From contig JAABRR010000025.1 in the NCBI GenBank assembly GCA_011390785.1, positions 17,984 to 81,983 on the forward strand: DNA of 64,000 nucleotides, read 5' to 3'. Below, piece by piece: positions 1 to 9,748 of the stretch (position 1 is the first letter of the stretch; every line of letters begins with the position of its first letter). Origin of the DNA: Sphingobacteriia bacterium (lineage in GTDB: Bacteria > Bacteroidota > Bacteroidia > Bacteroidales > UBA7960). The notes under the pieces are model-generated. The model ran no database searches. It saw nothing but the letters and a program-made list of their open reading frames with translations, and was not told the DNA's origin. The position numbers and the translations under genes were made by a program.

Positions 1-1
1 T

Positions 2-3000
2 GATATTGTTGTTTCAACTATTCCTGGTGGAATCAATGTGTATACTGTAAGCGGGAGCAATGATTTCAATTACCTGATCGAAAACCTGGCTTCAGGTAAT
101 TACAACGTTTACATTGAAGATAGCTTTGGAAATATTGAAGATACAGACATTGTTGTTGATGAAGGGCCGTTTGCTACTATCAGTTATCCTGGTTCACCAT
201 ATTGCGATGATGGAGTTGCAGCTGTAACTCTTGTTGGTAGTGGGGGTGGAATCTTTAGTGCTTCTCCGGCCGGTTTAATAATCAATCCTGTTACAGGCGC
301 TTTGGATCTGACCAATAGCAATAATGGCACTTATACCGTTTCTTATGAATATGGAAGTGGTTCTTGCATAGATATAGCCACTGCAGAGGTGATACTTGGT
401 AATTTGTCAATCGTAACCATTTCATATGACGCTGAACCTTATTGTCAGCAAACAGGTGGTACTGCGCAGGTAACCATAAATGGGCAGGTTTCAAATAGCA
501 CATCAGAAACATACACTGCCGGAAATCTTCCAACCGATTTCAGATTTTGGACGGTAAGTGACGATTCTAATTGCCCTGGTTTTCTTTCTGTTAATATTCC
601 TGTTGGGTCTGTAATTACTGCTGTTGATGTTGCTTATTCAATTACTGCATTGGATAAAGCATTCAAATCTGATCAAATTAGCCAGTTAAGGGCTGTAAAT
701 CCTGGGGGTATTGGTGAAGAATCTGTTTTCCAGGGGTCAGGAAATGAGACGGGTACACAGCAATACAATCGAACAGATCTTAATATTGCAAATAATATTA
801 TTGGTGGAGGAAATATTCAGTTTGAATTGCATACTGGACGAACATTTACATCAACTACAGATTCTTGCAGCACGATTGATAACAGAGTCAATAATAATTC
901 ATGGACAGTTACGGTATATTACACCTCGGGTCATGTATTTACTGCAAGCGATCCGGGCCTTATCATTGATATGGTAACAGGAGAAATAGATCTCGAAAAC
1001 AGTTTGCCGGGAACTTATGATGTTTACTATGATTATACTGAAGGAGCCTGCTCCGGTCAGGCTACTACTACTGTTACAATTCTTGAAAAGCCTGTTACTC
1101 CAATTTTTAGCAATGATAGTGTTTGTTTTAATGCTATGGAGCAGACCTTAGTGGCAACACCGCCCGACGGAGGTTCTGTTATCTGGTACACATCCGAAAC
1201 AGGCAATGTTTTAACCAGCGCACCTGCTGGCATTAATCCTGGCACCTATACTGCCTGGGCTTCTTCATTGCTCAACGGTTGTGAAAGCGATAGGGTAGAA
1301 GCAACGCTCACCATTATTGAAAATCCTGATCCACCAATAGCAAACAACGTAAATACATGTTTTGATGGAACAGAATATACTGCAATGGCAACTGTAAATG
1401 CTGGAATAAATATATTATGGTATACAGATGAATTTGGAGGCTCGCTTACTTCGGCTCCCACTGGAACCAATCCCGGAGTTTATAACGCCTGGGCTGCTGC
1501 AGAGCTGAATGGTTGCGAGAGCGACAGGACAGAAGTAACACTTACCATTTTTGAAAACCCTGATCCACCAATAGCAAACAACGTAAATGTATGTTTTGAT
1601 GGAACAGAATATATTGCAATGGCAACAGTAAATGCAGGGGTTAATATATTATGGTATTCAGATGAATTCGGAGGCTCGCTTACTACGGCACCCACCGGCA
1701 CCAATCCCGGAGTTTATTCTTCCTGGGCTGCTGCAGAGCTCAATGGCTGCGAAAGCAGCCGGGTAGAAGTAACTCTCACTATCAATGATACTCCGGATGC
1801 ACCAACAGCAAATAATGTGGAAGTTTGTTTTGATGGTAATGAATATTCCGCTACTGCAATTCCACCTGCTGGTGCATCAGTAATATATTATACTTCCCAG
1901 ATTGGAACAACAACTGCAGTTGCTCCCAAGGGCACCAATCCTGGATTTTATAATGCCTGGGCAGCATCTTTAGATGATATAACAGGTTGTGAGAGTGAAC
2001 GTACCGAAGTAACTCTGATCATCTTTCCGCTACCAGAAGGTACGATAACTTATGGAAACACTAATTTTTGCCCTGTAGGAACAATTACTCCCATTATAAC
2101 CAACAATGTTCCGATCGTGCTTGCCGCTTTTTCTGTAACTCCTGATGATGGCACTCTTGATCTGGATGAAATTTCAGGGGAGATTAATCTTGCTACATCC
2201 TCACCGGGCAATTATACTTTGGAATATCTTTTTACTGACGAAAATGGTTGTTTGAATACTGCTACAACTAATATTACCATCAATTCAACACCCGATGCAC
2301 CAGTTGCCAATAATGCAATTGTTTGCTTTGATGGCACAGAATACAGTGCATCAGCCACACCTCCTGCCGGAGCCAGTATCCTATGGTATACTACCGGGTT
2401 TGGAGATGTAACCACATCTGCACCTACAGGCACAGCTACTGGTACCTATTCCGCCTGGGCTGCATCTGTAGATAATACCACTGGTTGCGAAAGTGCAAGG
2501 GTAGAGGTTATACTTACTATAAATCCGTTGCCTGATGCCCCAATGGCCAACAATGTAACGGTTTGTTATGATGGAACAGAATATAGTGCCAGTGCAACCG
2601 CACCTGCGGGTAGCAGTATAATTTATTATACCACCGAGTTTGGCAATGTTGCCACTGGAGCGCCAGCTGCTATTGCCGCTGGAGTTTATACTGCCTGGGC
2701 TGCTTCTGTTGATGATTTATCAATGTGTGAAAGTGAAAGAACATTGGTAACCCTTACCATTAATGAACTTCCTGCAGCACCTCTGTCTAATAATGTAATA
2801 GCCTGTTTTGACGGGACAGTTTTTACAGCGACTGCAACTTCTCCGGCAAGCACCACCGTTGTTTATTATACCACCGAGTTTGGCGATGTGGTTACTTCTG
2901 CACCTTCTGCCAGCGCAGCTGGAACTTATACAGCCTGGGCGGCATCTATTGATGATATTTCAGGTTGCGAAAGCCCGCGCGTGCAGGTAACCCTGGTTAT

Positions 3001-6000
3001 AAACGATTTACCTGCTGCACCAACTGCAACCAATGTGACTGAATGTTTTACCGGTGATATTTTTACGGCAGGAGCCACCGCACCAGCCGGGTTCAGTATT
3101 GCCTGGTACGATGCACCAATTGGTGGATTACCCACTACAGCACCGTCAGCGAGTGCTCCCGGCACTTACAATGCCTGGGCTGTAACAGTTGATGATCTAA
3201 CCGGCTGTGAAAGCAACCGTATTGAAGTAACCCTGATTATCCATCCGCTGCCAGAAGGCACTATCAGTTATGGGGCAACCAATTTCTGCACTACAGGAAC
3301 CATCTTTCCAATACTGACAAACAATGTTCCGATCGTATTTTCAGCATTTTCAGACGACCCTGAAAACGGCTTGTCGCTCAACCCTGCTACTGGCGAGATA
3401 AATCTTTCAACATCTACCCCAGGTACCTACGAAGTAATATATCGTTTTATAGATGAGAATGGTTGTTTTAATAAAGCTACAACTACCGTTGTGGTAAATA
3501 ATGAACCGGTTATTTCGGTTGTTTCATTCACCAATGCAGTTTGTGCAGATGAAACAGAAGGAACTGGGTCAATAACAATTGTGGCCACTTCAGGAACACC
3601 ACCATTTACTTATGAATTACTCGATAGTGATTTAAATGTTATTGATTTTATTTCAACTGATTCTGATTTTGAACAGACTTTTACTGATTTGCTAACAGGG
3701 TTTTATTATGTTATAGCTACTGATGACTCTGGCTGTGGATCTGCTCTCTCTGATGCCATTTTTATTGATGAGCCTGATCCGATTACAATTGATCCGGTTT
3801 CATTTGTTGTTGAAAATATTTCTTGCAATGGTCTTACCGATGGAAGAATCTCTCTCACTGCCAGTGGTGGAAGCGGGCAACTCAATTACGATCTCTATCT
3901 TGAAGGCGCTCAAATTATGGGGCCCGAAACCGGCATAGCTGATTTTACGGGTCTTGCAGCAGGTACGTATAATGTAATAATTTCGGACGAAGCAGGCTGT
4001 TTTGTCACTTCTGAAGATATTATTATTATTGAACCGGCGTCTGTTATTGTTATTGCGAATGTTGGCGATGATCTGGTTTGTCCTGATGATGAAGCCACCA
4101 TTCAGGTGACTATAAGTGAAGGAACAGCGCCATATACCGCTGAATTATGGTTTGATGGAGCTCTGATCGATGGACCTCTAAATGCCATTGAAGATGAAAT
4201 GGTATTCTTCTCATCCTTAACCAATTCCGGAACTTACACGGTTATGGTAACAGATGCAAATGGTTGTGATGCGACTATTGATGTGCAAGTTTCTGAACCT
4301 ACAGAAATACAGGTGTTCAATGTTTTTGCCTTAGGCGATGAATCTTATTGCCAGGATGGGGAAGGGATTGAAATTATTTTAAGTGGTAGTGAAACAGATG
4401 TTAGTTATCAACTGCTGTATGAAGGAAACCCAACCGGTGATCTGTTAGCAGGTACCAGCGAATCAATTAGCTTTGGATTGGTTACCGAGGCAGGTGAATA
4501 TGAAGTGATAGCTATCAATAATATTACAGGATGCGAATTAACTATGGCTGGTGTTGTTACCATTAGTATACTTCCATTGCCACAGGCATTTGAAGTTACA
4601 GGTGGTGGCATAATTTGCGAAGGCGAACCCGGAGTAGCAATTTTAATAAACGGCTCTGAACCCGACGTTTCCTATTCTTTGCTACTAAATGGATCCGATA
4701 CAGGTGTGATGGTTGCAGGTGACGGTGGGCCTCTTGATTTCGGTGTGCAAAATGTAGAAGGTACCTACACTGTTTCTGCCGTTAATACCGTAACTAATTG
4801 TATATCAGACATGAGTGGATCGGCTGCAATAGTTGTAAATCCTCTGCCTGATCCGGTTATAACAGCCAGCGCAGAAGACATATGCGCAGGGGTGCCAGTT
4901 ACTCTTTCAGCAGCTGGTGGAGATTCATACGTATGGTCATCAAATCCGGCATATGATTTCGAAGGAAATGGAACTTCTGAAAGTATCGAAGTGATACTTT
5001 ATGAATCCACAATTTTCTATCTTGAGGCTTTCAATGACTGTGGTATAGAATCAACTGAAATTACCATTACCATAAATGAAATTCTTGCCGATGCTGGTAA
5101 TGATCAAACTATCTGCGAAGGCGAAACAATTGTTCTGGGTCCGGAAAACGTTGATGATGAATTGGTCTACAGCTGGACATCAAGCGATCCGGGTCTGCAA
5201 TTCGAATTTGATTTACCCAATCCTGAAGTTACACCTTTTGAAACTACTACCTTTAATTTAACAGTAGAAAATACAACTTTGGGTTGTGTGGGAATGGCAA
5301 GTGTTTTAATTACCGTTCGGCCCAAACCTCTGGCTGATGCCGGTATCGATCAGGATATTTGTATTGGGGAAGAAGTTTTATTAGGGGGAGAAATTTCCGG
5401 CCCTATACCTGCCAATACATATCTGTGGACAAGCGAACCTGAAGATCCTACCTTATTGAATCCAACTATTTCTAATCCTGCAGTTAGTCCTCAGATAACA
5501 ACTACGTACACGCTAACGGAGACTTATGTTTTAACGGGGTGTGTCAATCAAAATACAATAACTGTATCCGTACATGATCTTCCGCAAACCAACGTAATTG
5601 CTGATCGTGAAGTATGTGCCGATGAAGAAATTAACCTGGGAACAGCTTTTGAAGAGACAGATTTTAGCTACAGCTGGACATCTGACCCTTCTGGCTTCTT
5701 TAGTAATGAAGCCAATCCAAACCTGATTCCTGGCCTGTATCCGCTAAATGACCAGGAACAGATTACGTTTACGCTTTTTGTATCTAATGGATACTGTAAT
5801 TCTGAAGCCAGTGTTACGATAACTGTAAAACCAGGTCCGGTAGCTGAAATTGCTGATGATATGACATTTTGTGGCGCTGATGAAGCCCAAAATACATCTA
5901 TCGGTGGACCTTTGGTTGACGGATATGCCTACAGCTGGAGTTCTGATCCTGCTGGGTTTATTTCAGAAGATCCCAATCCCCAGGTAAGCCCAACACAAAC

Positions 6001-6895
6001 CACTACCTACTTTTTAACCGTTACAGATACCCAGTCGGGTTGTATTTCAACCAGTGAGTTAAAAATTGTGATCAATGATCTAACCATTGTTTCGATTGGT
6101 AACCCTGAAATTTGTGAAACAGACTCTATTGTTATATTAGGAGAAGATTTATCTGTGGAAGGTGGTGTTGCTCCATATCAGTATTTTTGGAGCGATGTTG
6201 ATGGTAATTCAATTTCTTCTGATGCAGAGCCTGTAATCGAAGCTCCTTTTTCATCATCTTATCAACTTATGGTGATGGATCAGTTGGGTTGTTTCATTAA
6301 TGCATCTGTTACTATTGGGTTTATAGAAAGCCCTGAAGTAGAGCTGTTCATTGACAATATGTCGGCTGGAGATAACTATGCGATCTATCCTGGTAAAACT
6401 GTTACATTTGAAGCGTTGCCTGCTATATATAGTTTTTATGAATTTTATATTATTGACCCTGTTGAAGATGTTTTGGCTGAAGCGCAAAATGACGATATTC
6501 TAAAGAGTCTTTTTGCCGGAGGAAATCTGGTTCAGTCAGGTGAATTTAATACTTATACAACAAGTGAATTAGAGAATGGGCAAAAGGTGTACGTTGTTGT
6601 TTATGATATGGGCTGTCCTGGCTATAGTCAGACAGTAAATATTTCTCTAAATAACCTGCCCAATGCATTTACTCCCGATAATGATGGGTTTAATGATATA
6701 TTTGGCGCGGGAGCCGAACTGACCATTTTTAACCGTTGGGGACAGAAAATTTATAGAGGAACCGAAGGTTGGAATGGAACTTTTAACGGTGCTAAAGTGG
6801 CACCCGGAACATACTATTATTTGATGAATGTTTATGATCAGGAGAATAAGCGTAATACAGTTAAAGGCTCAGTAACGGTTGTTTTAAAGCAATAG
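2..6895 (+). CDS. Giant T9SS type B surface adhesin, 5'-truncated (Ig-like, SprB-type repeats, gliding-motility C-terminal domain)
   Basis: The reading frame is already open at base 2, so the N-terminus and signal peptide lie outside the window; about 2297 residues are visible. The order seen is: two cadherin-like segments, four Cys-containing Ig_7-type repeats of about 78 residues (recurring NAWAA and GCES motifs), one spacer domain beginning EGTITYG, four more Ig_7-type repeats, a second spacer domain (EGTISYG), SprB-like repeats ending in DDSGC, several PKD-like domains of the SYSWTSDP type, and the last 80 or so residues (NLPNAFTPDNDGFND, NRWGQKIY, APGTYYYL) which form the T9SS type B / gliding-motility-associated C-terminal signal. 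By family knowledge such proteins cross the outer membrane through T9SS and stay at the cell surface, as SprB does. The PorE-like and PorP/SprF genes follow on the same strand. The ligand is unknown. Sure of the class, not of the function. Confidence 0.93.
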   Translation, partial: DIVVSTIPGGINVYTVSGSNDFNYLIENLASGNYNVYIEDSFGNIEDTDIVVDEGPFATISYPGSPYCDDGVAAVTLVGSGGGIFSASPAGLIINPVTGALDLTNSNNGTYTVSYEYGSGSCIDIATAEVILGNLSIVTISYDAEPYCQQTGGTAQVTINGQVSNSTSETYTAGNLPTDFRFWTVSDDSNCPGFLSVNIPVGSVITAVDVAYSITALDKAFKSDQISQLRAVNPGGIGEESVFQGSGNETGTQQYNRTDLNIANNIIGGGNIQFELHTGRTFTSTTDSCSTIDNRVNNNSWTVTVYYTSGHVFTASDPGLIIDMVTGEIDLENSLPGTYDVYYDYTEGACSGQATTTVTILEKPVTPIFSNDSVCFNAMEQTLVATPPDGGSVIWYTSETGNVLTSAPAGINPGTYTAWASSLLNGCESDRVEATLTIIENPDPPIANNVNTCFDGTEYTAMATVNAGINILWYTDEFGGSLTSAPTGTNPGVYNAWAAAELNGCESDRTEVTLTIFENPDPPIANNVNVCFDGTEYIAMATVNAGVNILWYSDEFGGSLTTAPTGTNPGVYSSWAAAELNGCESSRVEVTLTINDTPDAPTANNVEVCFDGNEYSATAIPPAGASVIYYTSQIGTTTAVAPKGTNPGFYNAWAASLDDITGCESERTEVTLIIFPLPEGTITYGNTNFCPVGTITPIITNNVPIVLAAFSVTPDDGTLDLDEISGEINLATSSPGNYTLEYLFTDENGCLNTATTNITINSTPDAPVANNAIVCFDGTEYSASATPPAGASILWYTTGFGDVTTSAPTGTATGTYSAWAASVDNTTGCESARVEVILTINPLPDAPMANNVTVCYDGTEYSASATAPAGSSIIYYTTEFGNVATGAPAAIAAGVYTAWAASVDDLSMCESERTLVTLTINELPAAPLSNNVIACFDGTVFTATATSPASTTVVYYTTEFGDVVTSAPSASAAGTYTAWAASIDDISGCESPRVQVTLVINDLPAAPTATNVTECFTGDIFTAGATAPAGFSIAWYDAPIGGLPTTAPSASAPGTYNAWAVTVDDLTGCESNRIEVTLIIHPLPEGTISYGATNFCTTGTIFPILTNNVPIVFSAFSDDPENGLSLNPATGEINLSTSTPGTYEVIYRFIDENGCFNKATTTVVVNNEPVISVVSFTNAVCADETEGTGSITIVATSGTPPFTYELLDSDLNVIDFISTDSDFEQTFTDLLTGFYYVIATDDSGCGSALSDAIFIDEPDPITIDPVSFVVENISCNGLTDGRISLTASGGSGQLNYDLYLEGAQIMGPETGIADFTGLAAGTYNVIISDEAGCFVTSEDIIIIEPASVIVIANVGDDLVCPDDEATIQVTISEGTAPYTAELWFDGALIDGPLNAIEDEMVFFSSLTNSGTYTVMVTDANGCDATIDVQVSEPTEIQVFNVFALGDESYCQDGEGIEIILSGSETDVSYQLLYEGNPTGDLLAGTSESISFGLVTEAGEYEVIAINNITGCELTMAGVVTISILPLPQAFEVTGGGIICEGEPGVAILINGSEPDVSYSLLLNGSDTGVMVAGDGGPLDFGVQNVEGTYTVSAVNTVTNCISDMSGSAAIVVNPLPDPVITASAEDICAGVPVTLSAAGGDSYVWSSNPAYDFEGNGTSESIEVILYESTIFYLEAFNDCGIESTEITITINEILADAGNDQTICEGETIVLGPENVDDELVYSWTSSDPGLQFEFDLPNPEVTPFETTTFNLTVENTTLGCVGMASVLITVRPKPLADAGIDQDICIGEEVLLGGEISGPIPANTYLWTSEPEDPTLLNPTISNPAVSPQITTTYTLTETYVLTGCVNQNTITVSVHDLPQTNVIADREVCADEEINLGTAFEETDFSYSWTSDPSGFFSNEANPNLIPGLYPLNDQEQITFTLFVSNGYCNSEASVTITVKPGPVAEIADDMTFCGADEAQNTSIGGPLVDGYAYSWSSDPAGFISEDPNPQVSPTQTTTYFLTVTDTQSGCISTSELKIVINDLTIVSIGNPEICETDSIVILGEDLSVEGGVAPYQYFWSDVDGNSISSDAEPVIEAPFSSSYQLMVMDQLGCFINASVTIGFIESPEVELFIDNMSAGDNYAIYPGKTVTFEALPAIYSFYEFYIIDPVEDVLAEAQNDDILKSLFAGGNLVQSGEFNTYTTSELENGQKVYVVVYDMGCPGYSQTVNISLNNLPNAFTPDNDGFNDIFGAGAELTIFNRWGQKIYRGTEGWNGTFNGAKVAPGTYYYLMNVYDQENKRNTVKGSVTVVLKQ
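1087..3500 (+). repeat. Two-block internal duplication in the adhesin gene (4 Ig repeats + spacer domain, twice)
   Basis: Block A (about 1087-2286) and block B (about 2287-3500) each hold four Ig_7-type repeats followed by one spacer domain. The spacer copies share the 17-mer aacaatgttccgatcgt at about 2102 and 3322, 1220 bases apart. This is a higher-order repeat on top of the single-domain repeats. Block edges are approximate because the repeats have diverged. Confidence 0.7.
1318..1785 (+). repeat. Adjacent near-identical 234-bp Ig-domain repeats
   Basis: Two consecutive repeats are nearly identical at the DNA level: the stretch gatccaccaatagcaaacaa occurs at about 1328 and 1562, 234 bases (78 codons) apart, and most of the following sequence matches. 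The other Ig repeats in the gene are clearly more diverged, so this copy pair is the most recent duplication or has been homogenised. Confidence 0.8.
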
Positions 6896-7048
6896 CCTTC
6901 AACCTGAAGATTTCTTTTATCGGAAACATAAACGGAACCTTCGGCCACGTAATACGTATAAGCCTGAAAAAGATTATATTCTTTAACCAGTCAAATTTAC
7001 CCGCTCTTTATGTTACTGGTTGGTAAATTGATTAATATCAATGTTTCA

Positions 7049-9547
7049 ATGAAGCGATTATATATTTATTTGTTTTGTGTCCTGTTTTCATTGCCTTCTG
7101 TGGCCCAGCGAGCTGACCAGCGTATAGCAGCGGGTGACGAATTTTATGAGAAAGAGCAATTTCAGGAAGCAATTGATGTGTATCAGCGTTTGCTCAGAAG
7201 AGAAAAAGATCAGGATACAAAGAGAGAACTATCGTTTAAAGTGGGAGAGTCGTACCGACGCTTAATAAATTATGATGAAGCGAAAAAATGGTACACGATC
7301 GCTCTTAATCTGGGATATACTGATCCCGGGCTATACATGCGTTTAAGTGAAATGGCTCTTGGTTTGGAAGAGTTTGATCTTTCCTTAAATTATATCAATC
7401 AGTTTCTTGAAATAAAATCTGATGATTCGCTGGGCTTAAAAATAAAGGAATCTGCCATTTTTGCCCTTGACAATTATGCCACAGAAACAATTTTTCAAGT
7501 TTCTAATGAAGGTGGCTTAAATAATTCAGGACAGCAATGGGGAGCTTCATTTTTGGAAAATGTGGCGATAATGTACGAAGAACAAGAAAAAGTTGATGAG
7601 CAATTCGATATTGATATCAGATTACGTTATAACAATATTTTTTATTGGGTTTGGATGTCGCGAACTTTAAAGGAAAGGATTATTTTCTCTTCTACCAAAC
7701 CCTACAACAATCAGGAATCAACTGGGTTTTCCAATATTTATAAGGCTACATTCAACAGGCGTGCCGGCGATTGGGATGCGCCCCAAATGCTTAGCGGGGA
7801 GATAAATTCTGATTTTTATGATGGCTTCCTATCCTATGATAAAGAAAATGAAACAGCCTATTTTATGAACAGTGGTGGTGTTGATGGTAATCGGGTTACT
7901 GCTGATATTTACACAGTTAAATATGATGCGCAGAATGATACCTGGGGAACTCCTAAAATATTTTCATTCAATAGTGATGATTTCAATATTGGTTATCCTG
8001 CTATCAATGAATCAGGCGATATTCTTTATTTTGCTTCCGATATGGAAGGGGGATACGGAGGATACGATATATATAAAACTACGAAAAATGAAAGAGGAAA
8101 CTGGGGCCAGCCGATCAATCTGGGGCCAGAAATTAATACTCCTTTTAATGAGTCATATCCTTTTATAGCTGGCGAAGTTTTGTATTTTTCTTCTTACGGT
8201 CATCCAGGATTTGGTGGTTTTGATGTATTCTTCTCCACAATAAATGAAGGTGAAAGCTATACTGAACCCCAGAACATGGGAGCACCCCTTAACAGCAGTG
8301 CCGACGATTTTGGATTTATTATAGATAATAATTATGCAAGGGGCTTTTTTAGCAGCAACCGTCCAGGAGGCAGTGGCCAGGATGATATTTATTCTTTCAG
8401 GATTGTACCCAAAACATTTGCTATCCAGGGACGTATTACCGATAAGACTTCTGGTGAACCCATTCCCAGTTTAGAGATATTTTTTTCTGACAACAATAAT
8501 AATTTATTTACTGCCATCTCTGATGCCGATGGATATTATGACTTGCCTGCTTTAAGCACGGATGTAAACTACTACATCAATGCTTATCCTGCTGATTACC
8601 AGGCTTTAGAAGATACCCTGGGTGTAAAAGACCAGTTGCTCGCAAGTAGGTTTAATGTAATAAGCGATTTTGAAAGGGACTTTACTCTTATTCCCATAGA
8701 TATGATTGCTGAAACCTCTGAGCCAGAGCCAGAGCCAGAACCAGAACCAGAACCAGATACACAGGAGAGCCTGTCAGAACCCATAACAGAAGAAGTTGCT
8801 ACTATTCAGGAAACAGACAATGCTTTAGATTTTCAGCTAAGTTCTGATGGATTTCCGACTATCTATTTTGATTTTGGCAGTGCCGATTTGTCCGATTTTG
8901 GGAAAACTCAGCTGGATACCGTTATTAGTTATATGAAAAACAATTCGGAAAAGGGTTTGGTTATTCATGCTCATACCGATGTAATCAGTGGCTATTTATT
9001 TAATTTTTATCTTTCACAAGAAAGAGCACAAAGGATCCTTGTTCACCTAAGGAGTAATGGTATTGATCCGCAAAGAATCTACACCAGGGGATACGGCAAA
9101 ACCCAACTGGCCTTTAAAAATGCAGAAAAAGACAATGAACACCGCCTTAACCGAAGGGCTACTTTTGAATCTATTCCGCTTGAGCAATTGCAGGCATACC
9201 TGGATAACGCATCTCAACAGAGTTTCAGATATCTGAACTCAATAGAAAAGGAAGCCCATTTTGCAGAAGGTATTGAATTTATGGTGCAATTTATGGCATC
9301 CAATGTACCTATTAGTCCGCAATACTACCGTAAGATTATGGATAATATACCTGATGCAGATATTATTTATTACTATGATAATGACAGATACCATCGTTAT
9401 TTGGTGGGAAGTTTCAAGAATTTTGAAGCCGCTTTTGAAATGCAGCGAACCCTAAGACAACTTGGTTATGAGATATATGTTGTAGCTTTTGATAACGGAA
9501 TTCGAATTCCGGTGAGCAAAGCAAGAAGGCTTGCTGGTGATTTATAA
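7049..9547 (+). CDS. PorE-like outer-membrane/periplasmic protein: TPR, PD40 propeller, CRD, OmpA, SPOR-like tail
   Basis: The start at 7049 gives a clean signal peptide (MKRLYIYLFCVLFSLPSVAQ); a longer frame from 7010 would add 13 residues in front of it. Of 832 residues, about 25-145 are TPR-like, 205-455 are PD40/WD40-like blades (DIYKTTK, GFDVFFST, SSNRPGG), 460-530 a carboxypeptidase-regulatory-like beta-sandwich (GRITDKTSGEPIP), 557-569 an (EP)n linker, and 604-710 an OmpA_C peptidoglycan-binding domain with the expected Asp (HTD) and Arg (SQERAQ). The last 80 residues contain YLVGSFKNFEAA, which resembles a SPOR domain. TPR-propeller-CRD-OmpA is the architecture of PorE, the T9SS protein that anchors the apparatus to peptidoglycan. 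Its place between a type B adhesin and PorP/SprF suggests a module-specific anchor. The SPOR-like tail is extra to the classical PorE layout and rests on pattern only. Confidence 0.88.
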   Translation: MKRLYIYLFCVLFSLPSVAQRADQRIAAGDEFYEKEQFQEAIDVYQRLLRREKDQDTKRELSFKVGESYRRLINYDEAKKWYTIALNLGYTDPGLYMRLSEMALGLEEFDLSLNYINQFLEIKSDDSLGLKIKESAIFALDNYATETIFQVSNEGGLNNSGQQWGASFLENVAIMYEEQEKVDEQFDIDIRLRYNNIFYWVWMSRTLKERIIFSSTKPYNNQESTGFSNIYKATFNRRAGDWDAPQMLSGEINSDFYDGFLSYDKENETAYFMNSGGVDGNRVTADIYTVKYDAQNDTWGTPKIFSFNSDDFNIGYPAINESGDILYFASDMEGGYGGYDIYKTTKNERGNWGQPINLGPEINTPFNESYPFIAGEVLYFSSYGHPGFGGFDVFFSTINEGESYTEPQNMGAPLNSSADDFGFIIDNNYARGFFSSNRPGGSGQDDIYSFRIVPKTFAIQGRITDKTSGEPIPSLEIFFSDNNNNLFTAISDADGYYDLPALSTDVNYYINAYPADYQALEDTLGVKDQLLASRFNVISDFERDFTLIPIDMIAETSEPEPEPEPEPEPDTQESLSEPITEEVATIQETDNALDFQLSSDGFPTIYFDFGSADLSDFGKTQLDTVISYMKNNSEKGLVIHAHTDVISGYLFNFYLSQERAQRILVHLRSNGIDPQRIYTRGYGKTQLAFKNAEKDNEHRLNRRATFESIPLEQLQAYLDNASQQSFRYLNSIEKEAHFAEGIEFMVQFMASNVPISPQYYRKIMDNIPDADIIYYYDNDRYHRYLVGSFKNFEAAFEMQRTLRQLGYEIYVVAFDNGIRIPVSKARRLAGDL

Positions 9548-9735
9548 GAAATTATTGTTTTGTCTGATTAAGGTAAAATTGCTGATAACCCTAATTTGCC
9601 AGACCATTCGATATTCAAAACTTTTTTTCAGCTATGAAACCATATGGTTTACTAATTTGAACACAATAATTATGAAACCAGTATTATTTGTGAGGTTCCC
9701 CCTAAAGAAGGGGTAAGTTTTCATACATTTAAAAT

Positions 9736-9743
9736 TAATTTTG
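9736..9743 (+). promoter_or_regulatory. Possible -7 box (TAATTTTG) directly before porP/sprF-like gene
   Basis: TAATTTTG fits the Bacteroidota TAnnTTTG element exactly, but it ends only 5 bases before the ATG at 9749 and no good TTTG -33 box is seen. If used, the transcript would be nearly leaderless. It may also be chance in AT-rich DNA. Confidence 0.3.
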
Positions 9744-9748
9744 TTCCG

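Noticed and set aside
1087..3500. CRISPR-like or satellite array
   Set aside because: The repeats are 234 bases or more, coding and in frame, so they are protein-domain repeats.
8596..8784. Minus-strand frame with a Gly-Ser repeat
   Set aside because: It is the antisense reading of the (EP)n linker of the PorE-like gene.
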